Of a stretch of DNA of 39,629 bases, positions 20,801 through 32,900 are shown piece by piece. This DNA comes from Pelargonium nanum (lineage: Eukaryota; Streptophyta; Magnoliopsida; Geraniales; Geraniaceae): NCBI GenBank assembly GCA_036897485.1, contig JAYMTF010000331.1, forward strand, positions 1-39,629, given 5' to 3'. Numbering within the stretch: position 1 is the stretch's first letter; each line of letters begins with the position of its first letter. A program made the position numbers and the translations under genes. The notes beneath the pieces are model-generated. The model did not search any database and was not told the DNA's origin. It saw only the letters and a program-made list of their open reading frames with translations.

Positions 20801-23800
20801 ATTTTTTAGCAGTCGACCAATTTCATTCGATACATATTATTTAATGTAGGTGCTCGTGCAGAAGTAATATTGAAGGATCTCATTGATGCAGTCACTGAAC
20901 AATTTAAGTATTTAGACATTAACAGAGAAGGTGGCAGGATCATATACCAAGAGAGAAATGCACTTGTCCCCTATAATCAAGACAGGAGAGCACTTGTACT
21001 TTATAAAAGCGATGGCACTGTAGTACCCTTTCAGGGTCCATTTAGTCCTATTAAGAAGCGACGCCCAAGACCAAAAGTTGAGCTAGATGAAGAGACTAGT
21101 AAGGTGTGGAGACTTCTGCTGGAAAATATAAATAATGAAGGTATAGATGGAACAGATGAAGAGAAACGAAGATGGTGGGAAGAAGAACGAAGAGTCTTTC
21201 GAGGACGTGCAGACTCATTTATTGCACGCATGCACCTAGTACAAGGTAAGAATCAAATTCTCAAAATCATCTTCCCCTTTGCAGTTCCTATAAAACATGA
21301 ATTGATTAACTAGTCGTACTTTTGATTGTTGAACGAACTACCAAGAAATCAAGTTTACTGTTAAACAGTTGTCCAGTAATTCTGATATCTAAATATTAAA
21401 GCAAACATCTGAAGAATGTAACAAAATATGACATACTTAGAAAACTCTCTAAAACAGGGGTTAAATTTCAGTGTTTTACTAGTTCAGACTCTACTTCGCA
21501 TGGCCAATCCAACATTTCATACATAATCACCTAAGGAAACTCTATTTTAAGTGTATACAACATAAAGTGCTCACTATGCTAAATCCAACACAACCTATGC
21601 AATAAAAAGATTAAAAAATAATGTATATCACTATATTTACTCTCTCTAATCAAATTAACTTGTAAATTTTATATCATAACAGCAAGATGCTACTTTCCAC
21701 AGGGGATAGACGCTTCTCTCGGTGGAAAGGATCAGTTGTGGACTCAGTTATTGGAGTTTTTCTTACTCAGAATGTCTCTGACCATCTTTCTAGGTGAAGC
21801 CTGGTTTCTAAATTAGTTAGTACGGAACTTGATTACTCAAGTTGAGGTAACCCTTAATCTATTTCTTAATTTCTTTGCAGTTCTGCATTCATGTCACTTG
21901 CTGCTCGTTATCCCCTCAAGTCAGAGAGCAGTGGTACACCATTGCATGAAGAGGAGGCTACCTTATTAGTCAAAGAAGCAGAAGTGTGCATACTCGACTC
22001 AGAACAGACTTCAGAATGGAAGAACAAAATGCCAAATCTACGAGTTTGTGACCAGAGTTCTATGACATTCCATGACAATGAGCATAATGAAGAAAAAGAA
22101 GTTGTGAACAGCAATTTATCTCCTGGAATCAACACGGTTGATGGCAGTGTAATAGAGAAAATAAATAGTAGTTCATTGAATTCTTTTGAAAGTGATGTAG
22201 AGACATACCGTTCTTCAACCACCGAGATCACCAGGACAGAAACAGTGTGTTTTACACAAGACAAGAGAGCACCAAACGATGTTATATCATCTCAGAACTC
22301 TGTAAATTCATCTCAAAATTTTGTTGAATCTTCTATTGCACAAACTGCTGAAAGAATAGGATCATGCTCAGAGACCAACTCAGAAGCAGAAGAGCTCAAA
22401 AACAGGCTTCAACCAAATAGTTTGAATCATTCCACCTCTTTCATGGAACTTCTAAAGATGGCAGGTTCTACCATGCTACATGAAGTTTCCAGTCATAGGA
22501 ATAGCACAAGTGAACAAAGCATACTAACAGCAGAATCCGGAAGCCTTGGTACCCATCAAGAGAAGGCAGCAGTGGCTGTTCAGGAATCATCATCTTACAG
22601 TGAAAATAATCAATCTAGCAATATTCAAGGAGAGGAGAACATCCAGTCCCAAAATTTGTTTGGAGACACTAATGCTGAATCATTGGCTCGAGGACAGAAC
22701 AATAAGGTGCAACAGTCTCTGAGTTTGCCAAACCTTTCAGGAGCCCTGGATGTTACAGAAAGTACAATCAGTGAATTTGATAACCAGACAAATACTAAGC
22801 AGAAAACAGCAGAAAACAAGGCACTCAAGGAAATAAATGCTGCAAAGCAAAAGAGTAGAAGGGTCGGAAGGGAGATAAAGAATGGGTTTGATTGGGATAC
22901 TTTACGGAGAGAGGCAGAAGTGAATGGAAAGAGAGAAAGAACACCAAGCTCATTGGATTCATTGGACTGGGATGCAGTAAGATGTGCAGATGTTAATGAG
23001 ATTGCAGACACCATCAAAGAGCGTGGAATGAATAACATGCTTGCAGAACGAATCAAGGTACAACATTTTCAATGACAAAAAATCAGAATAAACTATATAC
23101 ATTCTACTGATATTGATTCCGTAATATGTGCAGGCTTTTCTTAATCGACTGGTCAAAGATCATGGAAGCATTGATCTTGAATGGTTGAGAGATATCTCAC
23201 CTGATCAAGCAAAGTAAGGCTACATATTTATTTAGCTCCCTCATTATTGAACTAACATATTTCTTCTTTTTTTATCACATAATACAATAGCTATATTTCT
23301 GAAGAAACATGTATTGAATTTATAGTGCATTACTTCACCTGCTTTTCACATATATATAGAAGAGGAAGAAGTATAAAATGAAAAGAAACACTTATACGCA
23401 CTCATAACTGCAGGGAGTATTTGCTAAGTATACGGGGATTGGGGCTGAAAAGTGTGGAGTGCGTACGACTTTTGACACTTCACCATCTTGCTTTCCCAGT
23501 AAGTATAACCTTAAATAAAGTGTGCATTACCTAGACATATGGCGAAGGTCTCAACAGTTATATGGTGTATTTGATAGGTTGACACAAATGTTGGACGTAT
23601 AGCTGTGAGACTAGGATGGGTTCCTCTTCAACCATTACCCGAATCGCTTCAGTTGCATCTTCTCGAACTGTGAGTATTACGTGCCAACAATTCATTGTTG
23701 CAAAAGATATGCACCTGCTACAGAAGATCTTATATTGTTCCTACATAGGTACCCAGTTTTGGAATCCATTCAGAAATATCTCTGGCCTCGACTGTGCAAG

Positions 23801-26530
23801 CTTGAACAAAAACAATTGTAATCAAATTTCCTTTTGCAGTATTTAATTAAAACTACATGTATTTCATCATTAGATTAGCAAAAGTAATGAAGTATTCATA
23901 CATCAATGTGTTTACTGACTCATTTGATTAACTACTAACAGGTATGAACTGCACTACCAGATGATAACATTTGGGAAGGTATATTGTGTTCATTTCAAGT
24001 GTGAAGTAATTGTTCTGTTCACAGTACTTCTACTACAATACTATCCAGTGCTAAAATGAATAAATGCTATGCAATTGATGCAGGTTTTCTGCACAAAAAG
24101 CAAACCTAATTGCAATGCGTGCCCCATGAGAGGAGAGTGCAGACATTTTGCCAGTGCATTTGCAAGGTGTGTAAAGTATTTCATCTAATTGTTTGTATCA
24201 TTACTTCTCTATAGCTAGCATTCATAGATTCAGAAATGCAGAAATAATTTTTTTAGGTATTCACCACAATTAGAAACCTTCTGAGGTATTCAAACTAAGG
24301 CATCTAGAGTAGGTTTATACACTAGTTCTCGATATTTACTGCTCAGTGTGGAAGTTCACACATTAGAACATTAAATTATTCAAATGTGCTCTCATGTAAA
24401 GGCGAACCTATTGAGTCAAGTGAACCTAATCACCAATTAGGACACTATAGCCTCTACTAAAGTTCCAGGAAAGAAACACTTCCATGACATATACATAAAT
24501 CAAGTTCTGCAAAGTCAATTTACTAATGAATAGTGCTGGATGCAGTGCAAGGCTAGCCCTTCCGGCACCAGAGGAGAAGAGTATCGTGACCACTACTAAG
24601 GAAACAGCCAAACCTGATACTGTTGTGCACATCAATGGATTGCCCCTGCCTCCACCTCAAGCAACCCTGCAACTGGAGGCAAACCTGCAATTGGAAGCAA
24701 GCCTGAGAATAGAAAAAAAATGTGTAGTTGGTTCTTGCGAACCCATTATTGAAGAACCAGCAAGTCCGGAGCCTGAAAGCACTCAAGACCCAGAACATGA
24801 CATTGAAGACACCTTTTATGATGATCCAGATGAGATCCCTACAATCAAGCTGAACATTGAAGAATTCACACAGAACTTACAAAATTACATGGAAAAGAAT
24901 ATGGAACTCCAAGAAGGTGAGATGTCAAAGGCTTTAGTTGCTTTAAATCAAGAGGCAGCATCCATACCAATGCCCAAGCTTAAGAACGTGAGTCGACTAC
25001 GAACGGAGCATCAAGTGTAAGTCAGAACTTTCCTTGTCTCCTAATAATCAAGGGTACATGAATTAGTTACAACTAGTTCTGTATAGTAGATTACTCAATT
25101 ATAAACCATTTTAAAAAGGTTACACTCTACAGTAATCCTTTCGAATATCATAATCCATGAATAGAATGATGCCAAAAAAAAAAAAGTTTTATGAGAATCT
25201 TTTTATTGAAGAAAATAAGTAGACTTTAACAAGCATCATTATCTGCTAGGCTGTACTGGGAAAATCCGTTCTAATAGTTTTTTTCTATTTCACCATCATG
25301 CAGCTACGAACTACCAGATTCACATCCTCTTCTAGAAGGGGTAAATTACTCCGCATATACACAACAAGAATTTATTTCCTTTCTATTTCCATATTTTTTT
25401 ACTCATTTCTTGACCCTACTATATTACAGATGGATAAGAGAGAACCTGATGATCCATGTTCCTACCTGTTGGCCATATGGACACCAGGTAAATGAATGAA
25501 ATTAGAAAACCATGATGAGCTCAGTTTGTCAAACATGATTGCAAATCTTGGGTTTAAAAACTCAATTAAACACCATAGAAAAACTGACTAGATAGTAAAC
25601 TAACACTAGTTGCTTGTTGATACCATGAAATGTTGCTCTCACATCAGGTGAAACAGCAGACTCCATCCAACCACCAGAAGCAATATGCACTAACCAAGAG
25701 TTTGGCAAGCTATGTGATCAGAAGACATGTTTTGCATGCAACAGTACACGAGAATCAAACGCACACATGGTCCGAGGGACACTTCTGGTGAGAAATCATG
25801 ATGGCTAAGTATAATTCTTGAAAATAGAGAAAGTAAATGCTGATCCTTTTTTACCACATCACGAACAGATACCGTGTCGAACAGCCATGAGAGGAAGCTT
25901 TCCACTCAACGGCACATACTTTCAAGTTAATGAGGTATAGTTCTCCACAGAAAAAAATGGCTAGTTTGTATATTTCAACAAATGGAGATGTATCTTATTG
26001 CCTTTTCAACAACATAGATCTTACAGACAATAACTTACATGCAGGTATTTGCCGACCATGATTCCAGTCTCAATCCAATTGACGTTCCTAGGGCTTGGTT
26101 ATGGAACCTGCCAAGGAGAACTGTGTACTTTGGAACTTCAGTACCATCTATATTTAAAGGTAAATTCTGTGAGGATGACCCAATAAGTTATACACTATGT
26201 TGCATAGACATGGCTACGAGATATTGTAGTTTTGCATATCAGAATAAATCAATTAAGATATTCTGCTAAGTGCCATTTAATTGTGTTTTTGTTTGTCAGG
26301 TTTGCCAACAGAAGGTATTCAACACTGCTTCTGGAGAGGTATGTAAGGATTTCAATTGCCTATTATATTTGAGTGTTAGCAAATTACCAACATTATTGCA
26401 ATAATCTTCAGGATATGTTTGTGTGAGAGGATTTGACCAGAAAACACGGGCACCCCGTCCTCTAATGGCCAGACTGCACTTCCCGGCCAGCAAGTTGACT
26501 AGGGCAAAAGGTAAGACAGTTGATGAGTAG
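17884..26530 (+). CDS. ROS1: ROS1/DEMETER-like 5-methylcytosine DNA glycosylase, complete
   Basis: Bifunctional glycosylase/lyase that excises 5-methylcytosine for active DNA demethylation in the nucleus. Nineteen exons: 17884-18400, 19001-20734, 20850-21245, 21703-21793, 21881-23057, 23134-23213, 23414-23498, 23578-23669, 23749-23817, 23942-23978, 24084-24166, 24546-25016, 25304-25340, 25430-25487, 25648-25787, 25869-25934, 26045-26159, 26300-26338, 26412-26530; 5406 nt, 1801 residues, phases consistent. An in-frame stop at 17833 supports the chosen ATG. Order: FADLLALADAAS, a Lys/Arg-rich DNA-binding stretch (KTPQQKPRRRKHRPK, about residues 285-300), domain A with WWEEERRVFRGRADSF, HhH-GPD with GLGLKSVEC (Lys1344) and PVDTNVGR (Asp1362), an Fe-S cluster (Cys1429, 1436, 1439, 1445), and domain B with the CXXC-like and RRM-like C-terminus. 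HRPK and CSYLLAIWTPGETADSIQP favour the ROS1 clade over DME. Confidence 0.96.
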
Positions 26531-27100
26531 ATAACCATGATGCAATCACACTATTCAATGACACCAGTGTCCAAAGAATGGTACAAGACAGACAGTAGTT
26601 GTGAAGCATTTATCAACTGTCATTTATGCTGAGAAAGAGAAAAAGAAAGATGAAGATCTAGTTCAGTTGTAGGACAAGAGTGCATGTAACTAGTTAGTAT
26701 TTTCATAAGGCTGTAACTGATTAGTATACGTGCAAGGTTGTAACTAGTTAGCATCATGCTCAAATTAGAGCCATTCTTCTATGATGTGGATATATTACCA
26801 TGATACACCATATGGTCAGAAAGTTGTGATAATTTTTTCATGCAATGACAAGAATTTGAGCTAGGCCACTAGAGAGTGTTGTATACTATGAAAAGATATA
26901 AGAAGACACTACCATTTCTTTGTACAGAAAAAGGAATATGAGCCAAAAATAAACCCACATCAATGAATATGTGGGAGCGGATAGTCATATTTTTCTCTTT
27001 GTTGAAAAGCATACAAGTATAAAAGACAGTGACAGAATTCTACAACAAATCAAGTTGCTCAAAACAGATGAAAAGAAAAATGTAACTAATTCCTAGATTA
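26531..27100. other. 3' flank of the DNA glycosylase gene
   Basis: No gene is seen. The stretch up to about 26.75 kb is probably the glycosylase 3'UTR. The rest is AT-rich spacer between two converging transcription units. Confidence 0.4.
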
Positions 27101-27207
27101 TGAGCCTAATTCTTTTATTTTATTTAGCAACTAATAGATCAACAGCTACAGCTATGACAAATTTTCCAGATTATATCATTTAACTAAAGTGTCAAGCACA
27201 TGAAGGC

Positions 27208-27734
27208 CTACAGTACTCTTAACACAATCCTCTTAACATGTCCACAACCATCAGACTCTGAAAAGCAGATAAGCAATGATGTTCAAGTACTGCTAGTCTG
27301 CTACTGTGAAATGAGATCCAAATACAAAAATTAAGTCGCCAAACATCTAATTCGAAACTCCAATTGCAGCCTAAAACATGCTCAGGCTAATGATTCATGT
27401 TTCAGAATCAAACAATCGTGATTCGTGAACCACATAATCCACATACGCAAACTCCACAAATCATAGGATTCTGGCAACGAAATTTCAAGTTCGAAACCAA
27501 CGCGGTACAGATTGATTTACTGAGTAAAACACACAAGTTCCATAAACCGAATCGCTTGATCAAACAAGTTCAAGGTGTATGAACCAGACCAAAATAACAA
27601 ACGACCGATTCTCATGAGTGCGCGTCGTTTGAATATCAATCGACAAGCATTAGATCTTAGTAAACACAAAAACAACATAAGTAAGAGTTCAAGATCGCAC
27701 CTGTGAGACTGTGATTTGGATGTTGTGATCCCAT
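27208..27734 (-). CDS. Possible small spliced gene with a 27-codon ORF
   Basis: On the minus strand a TATAAAAA box (plus 27897-27904) is followed by a CT-rich leader and ATG at 27734-27732. The reading frame MGSQHPNHSLT runs into a good donor (CACAG/GTGCG, exon end 27701). A strong acceptor (CTTTTCAG) at 27260-27258 continues the frame as ESDGCGHVKRIVLRVL to a stop at 27210-27208. An AAATAAAATAAAAG polyadenylation-like signal lies about 90 bp further on, near plus 27115-27130. So promoter, leader, one intron and 3' end are all present, but the peptide matches nothing I know. It may be a non-coding RNA whose ORF is incidental, or a micropeptide gene. It converges with the DNA glycosylase gene. 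Confidence 0.3.
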
Positions 27735-27896
27735 TGACGCCGTTGAGGAGAGATAGAGAGAGAGAAACAAGAGCTTCAGTTAGAGTGGAGACTGAATCTG
27801 AAAGAAAGACCCGCGACTGTGAAATTTGGTAATTGGTAGCTTATTGCCGCCTTACCGCCATTTCATCTTCGTTTCCCTCCGAAAATTGATGTGTCG

Positions 27897-27914
27897 TTTT
27901 TATATGGTGGGCCC
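27897..27914 (-). promoter_or_regulatory. TATA box and TGGGCC element of the small minus-strand unit
   Basis: Read on the minus strand, TATAAAAA spans plus 27904-27897, and the palindromic GGGCCC with TGGGCC lies immediately upstream at about 27909-27915. This TGGGCC-plus-TATA arrangement, 160 bp ahead of an ATG with a CT-rich leader between, looks like a genuine plant core promoter. Confidence 0.5.
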
Positions 27915-27959
27915 ATTTTTCGAAAAAAATGGGGCAAGCGTGGCGAGTGTAGCTTTCTG

Positions 27960-29820
27960 AGTGGATCTTGCGGCTGTGCTCGATATCCAATCAGATTTCT
28001 TCTTTTCTTTTCTCAAATTCCAAATTGTTTTTATTTTTGTATTTTTTAACCCAAATTCCAAATTGTTTTAGTTGGCATTTTAGGCATTTTTATGTTTTAT
28101 TAGTTGAGCTGCAGTTAATTTTCCTCTTTCAACCCAAAACTCAAACTCACGTTATTGACAAAGAGACTCGATTCAAATACTTCAATTGTTTGGGTCAACA
28201 ACAAATTAGTTACGTTTCTTTTTTAGACTAAACATTATATTATTTATCATAAACATGTTTTTATTATATAGAGAAATAATTTGGAACCTCCACAACTTTT
28301 TTTGTAACTCTAGTTGTTGTGCTATAATTGGAGTGTTTTTATCAAGTTAGACTTTAGAGTGAACTGTATTTTCATTTATCCTTTAAAATAAACCGTGTTC
28401 AACTTTTCATTATCACGTTCAAAAATTAGTCAATACAATGACTTTCTTCTCTCTTTAAATCCAGCTCGTAACTTGGTAAAATTTCATAAGTAATATGGTC
28501 AATAGGAGGTTGACTAATGTGCCCAAAATGATTCAAAACAAGTCTCATCGATCTTGTCTTTGAAGATCAGGATCTGGGTAGCTCATAGCGGGCCTAAATT
28601 GAATATGAATCCACCAACAAAATTATTGGGAGGACTTTATACATTTTCCACATCAAAATTATTGATTCGAGAAAATAACGGTCTCATCGAGAACTGAATC
28701 GGACCCCCAAATAGATCTAAAATAACTTAAAATACAAAAAAAATGCATAAAAGAACACTACAATAGTCTTCATACGATTTCCACATGTTGTTCCACTAAT
28801 GCTCCTTCAACCCTTGCCCGCCATGTAAGCCAGTTGTATCGTGGTTCACCACTCCTTGTTCGGCTCGTTGTGACATCCACTTTGACCAAGTTGAATTGCT
28901 TCCTGGCCGTACGCATCCACACTCAATCCCTCTCCCTGGCCATAACCCCACACATGCTCACTACAAGACCTCTAAATGCATGTTTAACCCTGCATGCGCG
29001 CTACAAAGCCTCCAAGGTCTCGCCTTTTATGACTCAAGTATAATCTTGAGATATCGAATCACATTGATTCCCAATTCATCGACATGCTAGTGCCTTTAAA
29101 ACATCTTTAAGGGAGACACACCCATTTGTAACCTTCGAGCTCATGTACTACGTATGCGAGAAGACTGTGGTCATGGTAAGGTTGGGTCGACTTGTTAGAT
29201 TTGGTCTTCCAGCGACCCCTGATGCCCTAACGTCTCAATGACCATAAGGCGATGACATCATCGTTGCGACATCGTAGTGACACATTAAAACGTCATTAAT
29301 GAGGCCAAACGCCGTCGTTATGACATCATCGCACGATGAATAAAACCATCATTCGAGCTCATGGCACGCGCGTGAGATCCCTACGAGTTTTATTTAACGA
29401 TGTGCTACATTGAGGTATGCAAGTCTTAGACACTAAAATCCAAGCTCTCAAGTGAAATTACAATCCAATAAAATATTTTACATGTGAAAATGCATTTCAC
29501 ACTAGATTGGATCTGATTAAACTAGACGTACAAGAAATTCAATCAGAAAATTGTTACTGTTTTATCATTCCAAAACCGTACAAATTCAGTCTGTGCGAGA
29601 CCTTTTCACTCATCACTCATAATGTGAAAGTATTTGTAACGTATCCATCCATTAGTAACCGTACGATGGATGTAGACAAAACACAAAACCCAGCCCAATT
29701 GCCCAAACAGGAAAACCGAAGCCACCAACCCAAATTCTATGTACCAAAATATGATTTCGGCCCTAAACCGAAAAGTAAATATTACAGTACTCAATACTAT
29801 TAAAAAATTCCATGAATATT
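27960..29820. other. Gene-free spacer upstream of CTR1
   Basis: No supported gene. Between 28.8 and 29.4 kb the sequence is richer in GC and reads like a decayed repeat, with atgacatcatcg at about 29251 and 29320. Reading frames there are short and lack similarity. The last 150 bp are the probable CTR1 promoter, with AGCCCA near 29692 and a weak TATA-like tattaaaaa near 29799. Confidence 0.4.
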
Positions 29821-29872
29821 ACGATTACGCCACCGAGCGAACCCGTACCTCTCCCCCCTCTCTCTCCGACAA

Positions 29873-29910
29873 GCGAATTCTAGAGTGAAAAGCTCGAATT
29901 CTAGAGCGAG
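29873..29910 (+). repeat. Short direct repeat in the CTR1 leader
   Basis: The word cgaattctagag, followed by tgaaaagct or cgagaaact, occurs twice about 20 bp apart, near 29874 and 29894. It is a small tandem duplication in the 5' untranslated leader, next to the upstream ORF. Confidence 0.7.
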
Positions 29911-29923
29911 AAACTCCTCAAAA

Positions 29924-29956
29924 ATGGCGGTTCTTAGGGGTTTTAGGGTTTTGTGA
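29924..29956 (+). CDS. Upstream ORF in the CTR1 leader (10 codons)
   Basis: An ATG in strong plant context (aaaaATGGc, A at -3 and G at +4) opens a 10-residue frame, MAVLRGFRVL, ending in TGA at 29954-29956. It stops 23 nt before the CTR1 start codon, in a different frame. The CT-rich leader at about 29850-29870 puts the probable transcription start upstream, so this uORF should be in the mRNA. It could lower or condition CTR1 translation. The sequence is direct; the regulatory role is inference. Confidence 0.5.
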   Translation: MAVLRGFRVL

Positions 29957-29979
29957 GCAACGCCTCTTCGGAAATCTCC

Positions 29980-32900
29980 ATGGAAATGCCCGGTAGAAGA
30001 TCAAACTACACTCTCCTCAACCAATTCCCCGACGACCAGTTCGCCGGCGGGGCCGGCACGCCTTCTCCGTTCTACGAGTCGCTCTCCGGGGAGGGGAAGA
30101 ACAATAATAAAGGTAAGGTGGACAGAGGATACGAGTGGGACTCGAGCAGTGATCATCGGCTGAATCAGCAGCAGGCGAGCCGGATCGGGAACGTGTACTC
30201 GACGATCGGGCTGCAGAGGCAGTCCAGCGGGAGCAGCTTCGGCGAGAGCTCGCTTTCTGGGGAGTACTTCGTGCCGACTCTTTCGGCGGCGGCGGCGAAT
30301 GAGATCGATGCGTTCGGGTATATGCAGGACGATGCTTTCAAGATTGGCGGCGGCGGAGGGGAATTGAGGGCGAAACCTTCTGATTCGGCCACCGGGGCAG
30401 GGTCCTCCGGGAAGAGCTGGGCGCAGCAAACGGAGGAGAGTTATCAATTGCAGCTGGCTTTGGCGCTTCGGCTGTCTTCGGAGGCGACTTGTGCGGATGA
30501 TCCTAATTTTTTGGATCCGGTGCCCGATGAATCCGCTCTCAGGTCATCGTCATCGAGCTCGGCGGAGACCATTTCACATCGGTTTTGGGTATGGTCAACT
30601 GATATTTACCTTGTTGAATTTTTTTATCATCAATAATTTATGTTTGCAAGTTGGATTGTAAATTCTGGTGATCTTAGTGTTTTCAAATGATTGCCTAGTT
30701 TTTGTTTCACTAAATTTTGGTTTAGCATGGTAATGTAGATGCTTTGACCTGAATGCATAATAGGGCTATTGTATCAAAGTGTAGTAGCCATGCAAATGAG
30801 TTAATCGAGAGGCTAAGGAGTTCTTGATTATGTTGTAAAACAAACATTGAGTGTTGTAGAGGAATTAATATGATCTTGAAGTTAAAACTTAATGCCTAGT
30901 ATAATGGTAAGCTCATTATTCCTGTGCTTAGATTAGAAGTATATGTAAGCAAAGCATTCACAACATACCTCTAGATTAAAACCTTTATATTTGTATATAG
31001 AAGCTTGTTACAAGAGAAAAAAAAAAAAGCATTACGAGAACTTGGGTATGGTAAGAGAAATCAGGATTGGTCCTATATTTCTTGAACTTGGATATGGTAG
31101 TCCAAGTTCAGTAAGTTTGTTTGAGGACTTCAGGATAAGGTCAAAGATTACAGTATTGGTTCTATATTACCAGAACTCGGGTATGGCAGTGCAGTGGTGT
31201 AACAGAAAACAGAAGTGTTCGAATATTAGTAGAACTTGGGTATAATAGGCTAGTGCGCGAGTTTCAAGTTAATATGTTATCAAAAGAGTGTAACCGTAAT
31301 CTTACATGGATGCTTCATGGCGAGGCTTGATTTTCATAGGAGCATTCCATTGTGAATTCAAATCCCCCTTCTACCAATGGGGCAGCTACTTGCAAAATGC
31401 CGTGGATGTGTGTGTGTTATCATTGTAGCAAGCCTGATACCTTATAACACCATCTGGTTGGGTTTCACAGTTTAAAAAACTTATGAAAGTAGCCTCACCT
31501 ATTATTTCTGGCTATCTAAAGGTGGCATTACTTTTTTTTATTAGGTTTTGCTAATGTAATGCATTTGGGGTTGTTACATTCTACCTCATTGAATTAATGT
31601 GATCAGGTGAATGGCTGCCTATCGTACTTCGATAAAGTACCTGATGGGTTTTACCTTATCCATGGGATAGATCCATACGTGTGGACTATGTGCACTGATA
31701 TGCAAGAGAATGGAAGAATTCCATCAATAGAGTCGCTAAAGTCTGTTGATCCTCGTATTGATTCTTCTATTGAAGTAGCTTTGATAGATCGTCGTAGTGA
31801 CCCCAGCTTAAAGGAGCTTCATAACAGAGTCCTGAGCATATCTTCTACCTGCATAACTACAGAGGAGGTTGTTGATCAACTTGCAAAGCTTGTCTGCAAT
31901 CGCATGGGGTGAGTTATCTATGCCCTATATTCCCAGATCTAAACTGTTCCTATAACATGTTTTATATAATTTTTATGTTTTCACTAGGGGCTCAGCCTCC
32001 TCTGGAGAAGAAGAATTTTATTCCATATGGAGGGAGTGCAGTGATGATCTTAAAGATTGCTTAGGATCCGTTGTGGTTCCTATTGGTAGCTTATCTATTG
32101 GCCTCTGCAGACACCGAGCATTACTATTTAAAGTAAGATATTAGCTGTACTGTTTATCAGTTTTTTCTCAATGAAATTGATGTTTAACATCAAAGCTGAA
32201 TTACTTTTTTGGTTTTGACTCTTATGGCAGAAGTAGTATATTACATGCCAAGTATGTAGAGTGACTCATCAAATTGATAATGAACTTGAACACGGTTTGA
32301 ATTGTGCAGGTGCTAGCTGACACAATTGATTTACCATGTCGAATTGCCAGGGGCTGCAAACATTGTACAAGAGACAATGCTTCCTCTTGTCTTGTTCGGT
32401 TCGGCCTTGACAGGTATGAATTATTAGTCATATAACTGATAAGAGTTTTTTGGGCTGTGAAGTGACATATATATATATATATATTATTTATGTATGGTGT
32501 ATTTTATAAATTGAGCTGTGATACTCTTTTCTCCTTTGCTGTTTTAGTTGAGTAAATATTTGTCTATACTTTTATTATAAATTTATGACCTAAATTTTAT
32601 AGTCAATGTTGCATTTGTCATATTTTCATTCTGGCAAAATGCTGAGGCATCCCGTAAAATGTGTATAATTTCAGGGAGTATCTAGTTGATTTGATAGGGA
32701 GGCCGGGTCATTTGTGCGATCCTGATTCCTTGCTCAATGGCCCATCTTCAATCACAATTTCTTCACCCTTGCGTTTTCCACGACTCAAAACGGCTGAGGC
32801 TGCCATTGATTTCAGGTCACTGGCCAAACAGTATTTCTCAGACTGTCAATCACTTAACCTTGTATTTGATGATGCTTCAGCAGGTGATTTTTCACTTCTT

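Noticed and set aside
29953..29979. N-terminal extension of CTR1 starting from a GTG
   Set aside because: The ATG at 29980 gives the [13 protein letters not shown] start shared with Arabidopsis CTR1, so a non-ATG start is not needed.
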